Source: Rhizobium jaguaris (GTDB lineage: Bacteria > Pseudomonadota > Alphaproteobacteria > Rhizobiales > Rhizobiaceae). Taken from it: 64,000 nucleotides of DNA. The notes under the pieces are model-generated. The model made no database searches. It was not told the DNA's origin and saw only the letters and a program-made list of their open reading frames with translations. Positions 26,550-35,114 of the stretch are shown piece after piece; position 1 is the first letter of the stretch, and every line of letters starts with the position of its first letter. The DNA is taken from contig NZ_CP032694.1 in the NCBI RefSeq assembly GCF_003627755.1, forward strand, positions 3,902,501 through 3,966,500. The letters run 5' to 3'. Made by a program: the position numbers and the translations under genes.

Positions 26550-26577
26550 TTGACATCAATCGACCCCCCTCTTATCT
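26550..26577 (+). promoter_or_regulatory. candidate sigma-70 promoter of secA
   Basis: TTGACA (26550-26555), 16 bases, TTATCT (26572-26577). It lies about 115 bases before the secA ATG in the region divergent from the parvulin gene. A match to the general housekeeping consensus; not verified. Confidence 0.45.
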
Positions 26578-26692
26578 GTCACGCAACCTCGCGTCTAGAA
26601 CAGTTTCCGGGCGTTTTATGCTAAACTCCCGATTTTTTCGGAGACGGATAAAGCAGAGACGACAGGATGAAATCTCAGAAAGGACCAGTCAT

Positions 26693-29413
26693 ATGGTCAG
26701 CCTAGGTGGAATTGCCCGAAAGTTGTTTGGCTCGTCCAACGACCGCCGCGTCAAGTCATTCCAGCCGAATGTCGTTGCGATCAACGCGCTCGAAGAACAG
26801 ATGCGCGCTTTGTCTGATGAAGCCTTGGCCGCCAAGACGGTCGAATTCCGCCAGCAGCTCGCCGACGGCAAGACGCTGGACGATCTCCTCGTACCCGCTT
26901 TTGCCGTGGTGCGCGAGGCGTCCCGGCGCGTTCTCGGCATGCGACCTTTTGACGTGCAGCTCATCGGCGGCATGATCCTGCATTCGAATGCCATTTCCGA
27001 GATGAAGACGGGCGAAGGCAAGACGCTGGTTGCGACCCTGCCCGTCTATTTGAACGCCCTCGCCGGCAAGGGTGTTCATGTCGTCACCGTCAACGACTAC
27101 CTGGCGCAGCGCGACAGCGGCCATATGGGCCGCATCTATGGCTTCCTCGGCATGACCACCGGCGTTATCGTCCACGGCCTGTCGGATGAAGAACGCCGCG
27201 ACGCCTACGCCTGCGACATCACCTATGGCACCAACAACGAACTCGGCTTCGACTACCTACGCGACAATATGAAATACGACCACGGCCAGATGGTGCAGCG
27301 CGGTCACAATTTCGCGATCGTCGACGAAGTGGACTCGATCCTCGTCGACGAAGCGCGCACGCCGCTGATCATTTCCGGTCCGCTCGACGACCGTTCCGAT
27401 CTCTATACCACGATCGACGCCTTCATTCCGCGCCTGTCGAAGGACGATTACGAAATCGACGAAAAACAGCGCTCGGCCAACTTTTCCGAAGACGGGACCG
27501 AAAAGCTGGAAAACATGCTGCGCGATGCCGGTCTGCTGAAGGCCGAATCGCTCTATGACATAGAAAACGTTGCGATCGTCCATCACGTCAACAATGCCTT
27601 GAAGGCACACAAGCTTTTCCAGCGTGACAAGGACTATATCGTCCGCAATGGCGAAGTCGTCATCATCGACGAGTTTACCGGCCGCATGATGCCGGGCCGC
27701 CGCTATTCGGACGGCCAGCACCAGGCTCTCGAAGCCAAGGAACACGTTCAGATCCAGCCGGAAAACCAGACGCTGGCGCAGATCACCTTCCAGAATTATT
27801 TCCGCATGTATGGCAAGCTCGCCGGCATGACCGGTACGGCATCGACGGAAGCGGAAGAATTCGGCAACATCTACGGCCTCGACGTGGTCGAAGTGCCGAC
27901 CAACCTGCCGATCCAGCGTATCGACGAGGACGACGAGGTCTACCGCACCCACGACGAGAAGTATAAGGCGATCATCACCGAGATTTTGGACGCCCATAAG
28001 CGTGGCCAGCCGGTGCTCGTCGGCACGACCTCGATCGAAAAGTCGGAGTTTCTTGCCGACCGCATGCGCAAGCAGGGTTTCAGCAACTTCCAGGTTCTGA
28101 ACGCCCGCTATCACGAACAGGAAGCCTATATCGTCGCCCAGGCCGGTGTTCCCGGCGCCGTCACGATCGCCACCAATATGGCCGGCCGCGGTACCGACAT
28201 CCAGCTCGGCGGCAACCTCGAAATGCGCGTCGAGCGTGACCTGAATGAGATGGAACCCGGCGCGGAGCGCGACGCAGCGATCGCGGGGATTGCCGAGGAG
28301 ATCCAGAAGCTCAAGCAGCAGGCGCTCACCGCCGGCGGTCTCTACGTCATCGCCACCGAACGGCATGAAAGCCGCCGCATCGACAACCAATTGCGCGGCC
28401 GTTCCGGCCGCCAGGGCGACCCCGGCCGCTCGAAATTCTATCTGTCGCTTCAGGACGACCTGATGCGCATCTTCGGTTCCGACCGCATGGACGGCATGCT
28501 GCAGAAGCTCGGCCTCAAGGAAGGCGAAGCGATCGTCCATCCCTGGATCAACAAGGCGTTGGAACGCGCCCAGAAGAAGGTCGAAGCCCGCAACTTCGAT
28601 ATCCGCAAGAACGTTCTGAAGTACGACGACGTGCTGAACGATCAGCGCAAGGTCATCTTCGAGCAGCGCGTCGAACTGATGGACGCAACGGATCTTTCCG
28701 AAACCGTCGGCGACATGCGCCACGAGGTCATCGAGGATCTGGTTTCCAAGCATATCCCGGAGCGGGCCTATGCCGAGCAGTGGGATGCCGACGGCCTGAA
28801 AGCTGGCATCGCCAACTTCTTCGACATGGACATGCCCGTGCATGACTGGGTCAAAGAAGAAGGTATTGCCGAAGACGATATCCGCGCCCGCCTGACCGAA
28901 GCCGCCGATAAGGCCGCCGCAGAAAAGGCCGAGCGCTTCGGCCCCGAAATCATGACCTATGTCGAGCGCTCCATCGTGCTGCAGACGCTGGACAACCTCT
29001 GGCGCGAGCACATCGTCAACCTCGACCATCTGCGTTCTGTAATCGGTTTCCGCGGTTATGCCCAGCGCGACCCGCTGCAGGAATACAAGGCCGAAGCCTT
29101 CGAACTCTTCCAGTCGCTGTTGAACAATCTGCGCCAGGCCGTCACCGGTCAGTTGTCGCGCGTGGAGCTGGTGCAGCAGCCCGCTGAGCCGCAGGCGCTG
29201 CCGATGCAGGCACGCCATATCGACGCCACCACCGGTGAAGACGAATTCGCACCGCTCAGCCTCGTCAACGAAAACGTCGTCGCCCCGGAAAACCGCGATC
29301 CGCAGAACCCGGCAACCTGGGGCCGCGTCGGCCGCAACGAAGCCTGCCCCTGCGGTTCCGGCAAGAAATACAAGCATTGCCATGGGGCGTTCGAGAGCAG
29401 CGAAGTGGTTTGA
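26693..29413 (+). CDS. secA: preprotein translocase ATPase SecA
   Basis: 906 residues, the usual length. SecA drives unfolded preproteins through SecYEG at the inner membrane. Visible: Walker [15 protein letters not shown] (about 104-117), Walker [18 protein letters not shown], the preprotein cross-linking domain, second motor domain with [14 protein letters not shown] and [19 protein letters not shown], the helical scaffold/wing domains, and a C-terminal zinc knuckle [14 protein letters not shown] (CxCx8CH) that binds SecB. I chose ATG 26693, with AGGA upstream, over a longer frame from 26522. It is followed by a strong terminator. Confidence 0.99.
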   Translation: MVSLGGIARKLFGSSNDRRVKSFQPNVVAINALEEQMRALSDEALAAKTVEFRQQLADGKTLDDLLVPAFAVVREASRRVLGMRPFDVQLIGGMILHSNAISEMKTGEGKTLVATLPVYLNALAGKGVHVVTVNDYLAQRDSGHMGRIYGFLGMTTGVIVHGLSDEERRDAYACDITYGTNNELGFDYLRDNMKYDHGQMVQRGHNFAIVDEVDSILVDEARTPLIISGPLDDRSDLYTTIDAFIPRLSKDDYEIDEKQRSANFSEDGTEKLENMLRDAGLLKAESLYDIENVAIVHHVNNALKAHKLFQRDKDYIVRNGEVVIIDEFTGRMMPGRRYSDGQHQALEAKEHVQIQPENQTLAQITFQNYFRMYGKLAGMTGTASTEAEEFGNIYGLDVVEVPTNLPIQRIDEDDEVYRTHDEKYKAIITEILDAHKRGQPVLVGTTSIEKSEFLADRMRKQGFSNFQVLNARYHEQEAYIVAQAGVPGAVTIATNMAGRGTDIQLGGNLEMRVERDLNEMEPGAERDAAIAGIAEEIQKLKQQALTAGGLYVIATERHESRRIDNQLRGRSGRQGDPGRSKFYLSLQDDLMRIFGSDRMDGMLQKLGLKEGEAIVHPWINKALERAQKKVEARNFDIRKNVLKYDDVLNDQRKVIFEQRVELMDATDLSETVGDMRHEVIEDLVSKHIPERAYAEQWDADGLKAGIANFFDMDMPVHDWVKEEGIAEDDIRARLTEAADKAAAEKAERFGPEIMTYVERSIVLQTLDNLWREHIVNLDHLRSVIGFRGYAQRDPLQEYKAEAFELFQSLLNNLRQAVTGQLSRVELVQQPAEPQALPMQARHIDATTGEDEFAPLSLVNENVVAPENRDPQNPATWGRVGRNEACPCGSGKKYKHCHGAFESSEVV

Positions 29414-29442
29414 GGCTTCGCCCTCCCCGGATCAGCCATGAG

Positions 29443-29466
29443 ATGCCGCCTTCGGGCGGCATTTTG
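29443..29466 (+). terminator. Rho-independent terminator of secA
   Basis: ATGCCGCC-TTCG-GGCGGCAT (29443-29462), an 8-bp stem with a TTCG tetraloop, followed by TTTTG. Thirty bases after the secA stop. Confidence 0.9.
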
Positions 29467-29838
29467 TTGCTGTCTTATGCACCAAATGCCACCACGACGA
29501 AGAGGACATCATGGTCGGATCAATCGAAGGCCGCTTCGCGCCAATTTTAGCCATTCGAGTGACAATGACCACTTCCTGAAAGCGGACGTTGCTGGCTGAA
29601 TCGCTGGATATCGCAGTTGCGACGGACCGACGTTTGTCCAGCGGTGAGTTCGTTCTGACGGTTGGATCTGGCGCGGAGCTCTTGGTTCAGCACAGCGGCA
29701 GATCCCGTCGCAAGTGGAATGCAGTCGCGAAGGCTGCGAGGATCAGCCAGCCGTGTCCGGAGTGAGGCCTCGATCGATTGTACTCCGATCTTCAACTACT
29801 ATAGTCCGCTCAGACGAGGATATGGCATTCGAGGTGAT
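29467..29838. other. left flank of the accessory island, no clear gene
   Basis: About 370 bases between the secA terminator and the mini-ORF before the TIR gene. A short frame starts at ATG 29511 with AGAGG upstream but stops after 22 codons; it could be the remnant of a gene cut by an insertion. A frame on the minus strand (29547-29795) codes for 82 residues with no recognisable feature. Sequence character becomes less GC-rich towards 29800. Confidence 0.4.
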
Positions 29839-29910
29839 ATGACGACCGCTCATTCTCGCATATGTTGTGGCGATCGGATTTTCAAAATCGAGTCGCCTAA
29901 TGCAGAATAG
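29839..29910 (+). CDS. possible leader mini-ORF overlapping the TIR gene start
   Basis: 23 codons (MTTAHSRICCGDRIFKIESPNAE). The sequence before its ATG is GAGGTGAT, an eight-base match to the anti-Shine-Dalgarno complement, far stronger than any site before the TIR gene itself. Its stop codon (29908-29910) lies eight bases past the ATG at 29900 of the TIR gene, so ribosomes finishing here could re-initiate on the TIR frame. It may be a coupling leader, or the true 5' end of the TIR gene if a frameshift is present. Not supported by any family match. Confidence 0.35.
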   Translation: MTTAHSRICCGDRIFKIESPNAE

Positions 29911-31525
29911 AGATCCACTGGCCTTCTTAAGCTATGTCCGAGATGACGACGCGCATGACCTTGGCCGCATATCAGATCTGAGAACGCGCCTTGAAGGCGA
30001 AGTCCGAATACAGACCGGCCGTCCCTTTCCGATCTTCCAGGACCGCAATGACATCGTTTGGGGTGAGCGTTGGAGGGAGCGAATCAAGGAGGCGATTGAC
30101 AGCATCTCATTCCTGATCCCGATCATTACGCCTAGCTATTTCCGTAGCCATATGTGCCGGGAAGAGTTTGAGGCGTTTCTCCTTCGAGAGCGCTCGCTTG
30201 GCCTTCCTCGTTTGATTCTGCCGATTTACTACGTCTCAGCCGACGAAATTGACGACGCGGTGAAGCACCCGGACGATATGGCAGCGGTCCTGCGGGAGCG
30301 AAACTGGTCGGACTGGCGTGAACTGAGATTTCCCCCGCTCGACCGTCCGATCATCCGCGAACAAATCGCGACACTCGCGAAGACGATTAAGGAGACGATG
30401 GTCGAACTGCGCGCCGAGTTGGACGCTGCAGATCAAAGCAAGCTCCAGCCTGCTCAAGCTGTGCCGTCACCGGCACCTCCGGCTGAGGTTGCCGCTCCGC
30501 AGCTTGTCATCGTTGCGAATCCGATTGCGATCCCCGTGGCGCGGGTCGAGAAAGCCTCGGCAAGCGCTCTCAAGCGCGCACAGAAACAACCTTATTACGT
30601 GTATACGACGAAATTTGACGAGGTAATCAGCCCGCGCCAATTGATGTCATCCGATGAAAGTCTTCGGCTACACCAAGCTCTCCTCAAAACGATTCGTACA
30701 CAAACACTGCGATTTAAAGATGCGATTGAGAATGGAACTGCCCAGATTGCCGACGTCGCAAACGAGCAAGACATTTCGATTTCTATCTTGATTGACAATT
30801 CAGGAAGCATGCGCGGAAAGAAGATTGGAGACACTGCCGCATGGACATCGATCGCGTCCTCGATCATGTCGAGCGCTGGTGTCAGCAACGAGATCTTGGG
30901 GTTCACCACCAAGGCTTGGAAGGGTGGTCAGTCGAGGGAAATGTGGCTCTCTGACAAGAAGCCCGAACTTCCTGGTCGTCTGAACGACCTCCGCCACATT
31001 GTCTACAAGAGCTTCGACGAGACATTTCAGGAAGCAGACATCAATTTCTCGGTCATGATCAGGGAGGGTCTCCTGAAAGAAAACATCGACGGCGAAGCCC
31101 TCTTATGGGCCTATTCCCGTTTGCAGCGCCGTCATGCCGAACGCAAAATTCTCGTTGTTTTGAGCGACGGCGCTCCCGTCGACGATTCAACCCTATTTGT
31201 GAACACTGACGCCTTCCTGCACGACCACCTCAAATCAAGCGCTGTTTGGATAAGGTCCTTGGGCGAGGTTGAGCTTTATGGCGTGGGGATCGGGCACAAC
31301 GTCGACATCTACTACGGGCAGAGCAGCCCTACACTCGATGACGAACAGATAGGTCCAGACCTCCTGAACCTGCTGTCTCTCATTCTGCGGCGTGATACTC
31401 CGGCAGTTCGGGCGTTCCAGAGATCAGTTGTACGGCCCATCAAGCCACCAGCATCGCATCCATCTCGTCCTGCGAAACGTCGTCGCCGCACGAAGGCATC
31501 GCCCAACGATACCATTCCTGAATAG
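29867..31525 (+). CDS. TIR domain fused to CobT-type VWA domain
   Basis: 552 residues from GTG 29867, or 541 from ATG 29900. Residues about 16-150 are a TIR domain: LAFLSYVRDDD (beta A), FPIFQDRNDIVWGERWRERI (BB-loop region) and SHMCREEFEAF, the SxxCxxE motif whose last Glu (E100) is the NAD-cleaving residue in catalytic TIRs. Residues about 185-230 are a Pro/Ala-rich linker. Residues about 243-510 match the C-terminal half of cobaltochelatase subunit CobT: YYVYTTKFDE, ILIDNSGSMRGKKI (MIDAS DxSxS, 310-314), ILGFTTKAWKGGQSRE, GRLNDLRHIVYKS, REGLLKENIDGEALLWA, SDGAPVDDSTL and GIGHNVDIYY. The tail is basic (KRRRRTK). No cobN/cobS or MoxR ATPase is nearby. Composition is less GC-rich than neighbours. 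Function unknown; a conflict/defence role is inferred. Confidence 0.9.
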   Translation: MAIGFSKSSRLMQNRDPLAFLSYVRDDDAHDLGRISDLRTRLEGEVRIQTGRPFPIFQDRNDIVWGERWRERIKEAIDSISFLIPIITPSYFRSHMCREEFEAFLLRERSLGLPRLILPIYYVSADEIDDAVKHPDDMAAVLRERNWSDWRELRFPPLDRPIIREQIATLAKTIKETMVELRAELDAADQSKLQPAQAVPSPAPPAEVAAPQLVIVANPIAIPVARVEKASASALKRAQKQPYYVYTTKFDEVISPRQLMSSDESLRLHQALLKTIRTQTLRFKDAIENGTAQIADVANEQDISISILIDNSGSMRGKKIGDTAAWTSIASSIMSSAGVSNEILGFTTKAWKGGQSREMWLSDKKPELPGRLNDLRHIVYKSFDETFQEADINFSVMIREGLLKENIDGEALLWAYSRLQRRHAERKILVVLSDGAPVDDSTLFVNTDAFLHDHLKSSAVWIRSLGEVELYGVGIGHNVDIYYGQSSPTLDDEQIGPDLLNLLSLILRRDTPAVRAFQRSVVRPIKPPASHPSRPAKRRRRTKASPNDTIPE

Positions 31526-31737
31526 TTGCCTTTATCTCTGCATGCCGCATTACGGACTCCGACATTGTGACAGAAGAGCAAGCAGACTTGCTGCTCTCGG
31601 CCCCAAGGACGAAGCCGCTCGCGCGGCATTGGCGCCCGTGGTGACGGTGCAGCAACGATCTGAACGCCGTGCATTTTGTGGGTTTGCCGTCCTGGCTGAG
31701 GATTGGGGTCTTCTCAATCACCAGACAGGAGGTTCCC

Positions 31738-32625
31738 ATGACGGAGGAGAAGACGACCCCGCTGCGCGAACGGATGATCGAAGACATGCGCATCCGCGGG
31801 ATGGGCGACAAAGTCCGGCAAGCCCATATTCGGGCGATCAAGGATTTCGCCGGGTTTCTGAAGCGATCTCCGGATACCGCGACACCCGACGACCTGCGCG
31901 CCTACCAATTGCACATGACCAATGCGGGCGTCACGCCGCCGACCTTCAACGCCCGCATCGTCGCGCTGAGGTTCTTTTTCGGCATCACCTGCGACCGCGA
32001 AGAGATGAAGCGGCATATGCAGTTCCGTCGGCAACCGCAGAAGTTGCCCGTTGTCTTGAGCGTTGAGGAGGTTTCCGACCTGCTTGTGGCGGCCCAGGGG
32101 CCGGGCCTGAAGTATCGAGCGGCGCTCAGCATCTCCTATGGCGCCGGACTGCGGGCCTCCGAAGTCTGCAACCTCAAGATCAGCGACATCGACAGCGATC
32201 GGATGCTGATCCATGTCGAACAGGGCAAGGGACAGAAGGACCGCAAGGTGATGCTGTCGCCCCTGCTGCTGGAACTCTTGCGCGACTATTGGCGCGAGTC
32301 ACGGCCGCAGGGCTGGCTTTTTCCTGGCAAACCGAAGATCAACCCGATCTCGCCGCGGCAGCTCAACCGCGCCTTCACCGCCGCCAAAAAACTGGCCGGG
32401 ATCGCCAAGCCAGCGACGCTGCACACCCTGCGGCACAGTTTTGCCACCCACCTGCTGGAAGCGAACACGGATGTGCGGGTGATCCAGGTCCTTCTGGGAC
32501 ACGCCAAGCTGACGACCACCGCCCGTTATATGCATGTCGCCACGAAGACGATCCGCGACACGATCAGCCCGTTCGAGACCCTGAAGAAGCTGCAGGACCA
32601 AACGCTCCGACGCGAACTGGAGTAG
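31738..32625 (+). CDS. tyrosine recombinase of the IS91-like element
   Basis: 295 residues. N-terminal SAM-like core-binding domain (about 10-95) and a catalytic domain with all residues in place: R139 (GAGLRASEV), K164 region (GKGQKDRK), H229-L-R-H-S (HTLRHSFATHLL, R at about 231), H255 (LLGHAKLTT) and nucleophile Y264 (TARYMHV). AGGAGG lies six bases before ATG 31738. Its exact role in the transposition of this IS subgroup is not established. The transposase starts ten bases after its stop. Confidence 0.94.
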   Translation: MTEEKTTPLRERMIEDMRIRGMGDKVRQAHIRAIKDFAGFLKRSPDTATPDDLRAYQLHMTNAGVTPPTFNARIVALRFFFGITCDREEMKRHMQFRRQPQKLPVVLSVEEVSDLLVAAQGPGLKYRAALSISYGAGLRASEVCNLKISDIDSDRMLIHVEQGKGQKDRKVMLSPLLLELLRDYWRESRPQGWLFPGKPKINPISPRQLNRAFTAAKKLAGIAKPATLHTLRHSFATHLLEANTDVRVIQVLLGHAKLTTTARYMHVATKTIRDTISPFETLKKLQDQTLRRELE

Positions 32626-32635
32626 CGCCCGTCCG

Positions 32636-33829
32636 GTGATCCGGCCAAAACTGGAGATCGCCGACATCTTCCGTGCCTATGGCCCGGCGTGGCGGCGGGC
32701 CAATGCCGGGCATGTTAGCCTGACCCAGCTCAAGGTCATGGCGGCGATCGAGGCCTGCCGAACCGAGGCGCTCGGCGGGCATGTGGCAGCCTGTGCCAAA
32801 TGCGGCCACCATCACATCGCCTACAATTCCTGCAAGAATCGGCACTGCCCGAAGTGCCAGGGACCCGCGGCGCGGGACTGGATGGCCGCCCGTGCCGAAG
32901 ACCTGCTGCCGGTCGAGTATTTCCATGTTGTCTTCACCATCCCCGCCGAGATCGCGCAGATCGCCTATTGGAATAAGAAGACGGTCTATGATCTTCTATT
33001 CCGGGCATCGGCGGAGACGTTGACCACCATCGCCGCCGATCCCCGGCACCTTGGCGCAAACATCGGCATGACCAGCGTGCTGCACACCTGGGGGTCGGCG
33101 CTGACCCATCACCCGCATGTGCACATCGTCGTGCCCGGCGGTGGACTGTCGCCGGATGGCACGCGCTGGATTGGCTGTCGCCCGGGGTTCCTTCTGCCCA
33201 TAAAGGTTCTGTCTCGTCTGTTTCGGCGGCTGTTTCTCGAAGGACTGATGGCACTCAGTCAATCCGGGGTGCTCTGCTTCTTCGGCGATCTAGCCCGGCT
33301 TGCAGAGGCGGATGCCTTCGCTGCCTGGCTTGCCCCCTTCCGCAAATCCGACTGGGTCGTCTACACCAAGCCCCCATTCGGCGGCCCCGAGGCCGTGCTG
33401 GCCTATCTCAGCCGCTACACGCACCGCGTGGCGATCTCGAACAGCCGCCTGATCAGCGCGAATGCCGAGGCGGTCACCTTCCGCTGGAAGGACTACCGCA
33501 TCAAGACCGGTGACCGTCACAAGGTCATGCGGCTGGCCACCGACGAGTTCATCCGCCGCTTCCTAATCCACGTGCTGCCCGACGGATTCCACCGCATCCG
33601 CCACTACGGCCTGCTGGCCGGAGCAGGCCGCAAGGCCAATGTCGCAAAGATAAGGAAACTGCTCGGGACGGAAGCGCCATCACAGGACGACACGCCAAGC
33701 GCCGAGAGCATCCCGCTCACCCTGAGGCAGCCATGCCCAGATTGCGGCGGCCCGATGCGCATCGTCGAGATATTCCGCCGTGGCCAGCGACCCAAATCCC
33801 GTGCGCCACCCCGAAAGGACGCCGCATGA
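32636..33829 (+). CDS. IS91 family HUH transposase
   Basis: 397 residues. N-terminal zinc-binding domain (CAKCGHHHIAYNSCKNRHCPKC), the HUH metal motif in HHPHVHIVVPGGG, and the catalytic tyrosine region YLSRYTHRVAISNSRL. A C-terminal CPDCGG zinc motif and basic tail follow. It nicks single-stranded DNA and moves the element by rolling-circle-type transposition. The start is GTG 32636, with GGAG overlapping the stop of the recombinase gene. No frameshift is seen, so it may be active. Confidence 0.95.
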   Translation: MIRPKLEIADIFRAYGPAWRRANAGHVSLTQLKVMAAIEACRTEALGGHVAACAKCGHHHIAYNSCKNRHCPKCQGPAARDWMAARAEDLLPVEYFHVVFTIPAEIAQIAYWNKKTVYDLLFRASAETLTTIAADPRHLGANIGMTSVLHTWGSALTHHPHVHIVVPGGGLSPDGTRWIGCRPGFLLPIKVLSRLFRRLFLEGLMALSQSGVLCFFGDLARLAEADAFAAWLAPFRKSDWVVYTKPPFGGPEAVLAYLSRYTHRVAISNSRLISANAEAVTFRWKDYRIKTGDRHKVMRLATDEFIRRFLIHVLPDGFHRIRHYGLLAGAGRKANVAKIRKLLGTEAPSQDDTPSAESIPLTLRQPCPDCGGPMRIVEIFRRGQRPKSRAPPRKDAA

Positions 33830-34096
33830 CGAAACGCCTGTCACATCAGCCAAGGCCGGCCCGGATCTGCGATGCATTCCGGGGTGGCGCCGATTTGCGC
33901 CAGGCAACGCCGCACACTGCAAAACCGCCGATGCGAGGCCTACGAAAGAGGAGCACCCCAACCCCGATCGCGTCATTGCAAGCCTTCGGGGCAACCCGCT
34001 TGCACCCGACGCTCCCACCGATAGCCACCTCAGAAAACCGCAGCCGCACGCTTTCCCCATAGGCGCTCCACCCAGCCCCCGCAGGCCTCCTCCTTG

Positions 34097-34169
34097 GAAG
34101 GTTTTTCAACGCGGGCCGACACACGCCCAGCCGCCACCGTCACACCGCGGCCCGCATCGAAAAACCTTC
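34097..34169. repeat. palindromic terminus of the IS91-like element
   Basis: Outer arms GAAGGTTTTTC (34097-34107) and GAAAAACCTTC (34159-34169) are exact complements; inner arms GCGGGCC (34111-34117) and GGCCCGC (34149-34155) extend the stem, leaving a loop of about 30 bases. It is the expected subterminal hairpin at the origin end of an IS91 family element. Confidence 0.78.
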
Positions 34170-34291
34170 ACCAAGCCGGTCATCCGTCGCAGCGGAGCCG
34201 AAGTCTGCTATCAGCGCAAAGGTGTCATAAAGAAGCACCGGCGATTGGCGGCAAGTTGCTACCGAATTCCGCATTTTTGTCTGCACGACGA

Positions 34292-34921
34292 TCAAACAGC
34301 AGAATGTGGATCGTTGCTGTAAGGATAGATGGGATAGCCAGAACCGATGGCCTCCCGTACACGATCGAACCATGCCAGGAGCGCCGGATAATCGGTCAGG
34401 GCGAAGCCGCAATCCTCTGCCCGGTGGCCGTAGGCGTAGACCGCGATATCTGCAATCGAAAACTCCTTGCCAGCAAGAAACGGCGTATCCGCGAGGCTAC
34501 GCTCCAGCGCGGCGAGCGCCCGGACCGCGGCTGCGCGTTTGCCTGCAACCATGGCATGATTGAGCTCGAGCCGTCCCGTCAACGTCCAGAAACGCAGCGA
34601 ACCGATTACCGGCTCGACATGGTATTGCTCGAAGAACAGCCACTGCATCACCTTGGCGCGTTGATAGCGGTCCGCTGGGAGAAACAGCGTGCCCTCCGCG
34701 AGATAGGTGAGAATTGCATTTGATTCGGCAATCGTCCGCCCATCCTCCAATTCGAGAACAGGAATGCTGCCCGCCGGATTAAGATCGAGGAAAGCATCCG
34801 TGCGGCTCTCTCCTTCGAAAATCGACACCAAACGGCTCTCGTATGGGATCTCCAGCAGTCCAAATAGGACTCTGGCCTTCCAACCGTTCTGCGATGGCAA
34901 GTAGTCATGAAGCGTCAGCAT
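34292..34921 (-). CDS. glutathione S-transferase family protein
   Basis: 209 residues. N-terminal thioredoxin-like GSH-binding domain (LTLHDYLPSQNGWKARVL, then NPAGSIPVLELEDGRTIAES: the cis-Pro and the ES motif that binds glutathione), and an all-helical C-terminal domain with LAGKEFSIADIAVYAYGH. ATG 34921 has GGGAGG upstream; longer frames were rejected. Substrate unknown. It lies just outside the right end of the IS91-like element, whose end is about 120 bases from the stop codon; the gene looks intact. Confidence 0.93.
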   Translation of the reverse strand: MLTLHDYLPSQNGWKARVLFGLLEIPYESRLVSIFEGESRTDAFLDLNPAGSIPVLELEDGRTIAESNAILTYLAEGTLFLPADRYQRAKVMQWLFFEQYHVEPVIGSLRFWTLTGRLELNHAMVAGKRAAAVRALAALERSLADTPFLAGKEFSIADIAVYAYGHRAEDCGFALTDYPALLAWFDRVREAIGSGYPIYPYSNDPHSAV

Positions 34922-35114
34922 GGCAGTCCTCCCGATTGGCCAGACAACTCTGCACGCCGACCTGTCGCGCGCCACCCGATTCCTGCGCGGAGACCATCAA
35001 CGCACACGCCTACATCTATGGCGTTTTCCCACGTCCGCGGGAACTGAATCTTAACCCGCCTCTGCCAAGACTAACGTAAGGTTACGATCATGTTTTAAGT
35101 ATTGCGTATCGATC

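Larger units (their letters stand above)
31738..34171 (+). mobile_element. IS91-like element with tyrosine recombinase and HUH transposase
   Basis: Two adjacent genes, a tyrosine recombinase and an IS91-type transposase, are followed by about 340 noncoding bases ending in a strong palindrome (34097-34169). The tetranucleotide CAAG comes right after (34172-34175), which is the known target/flank of IS91 at its origin end. This two-gene design is known for a branch of the IS91 family. The left end is not defined: it lies somewhere in 31526-31737, so the start given is that of the first gene. No terminal inverted repeats are expected for this family. Confidence 0.82.

Noticed and set aside
27257..29383. 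Open frame of 708 codons on the minus strand across secA
   Set aside because: Antisense shadow of secA. Low-complexity, no known motif.
29547..29795. 82-codon minus-strand frame between secA and the TIR gene
   Set aside because: No homology recognised, no ribosome site, arbitrary composition; kept only as part of the noncoding flank.
29867..31525. Annotation as cobaltochelatase subunit CobT
   Set aside because: The N-terminal half of CobT is replaced by a TIR domain, and no cobN, cobS or other cobalamin ring gene is nearby.
33780..34322. 180-codon frame past the transposase
   Set aside because: It crosses the palindromic end of the IS91-like element and the GST gene end, with repetitive Pro/Arg composition and no motif.
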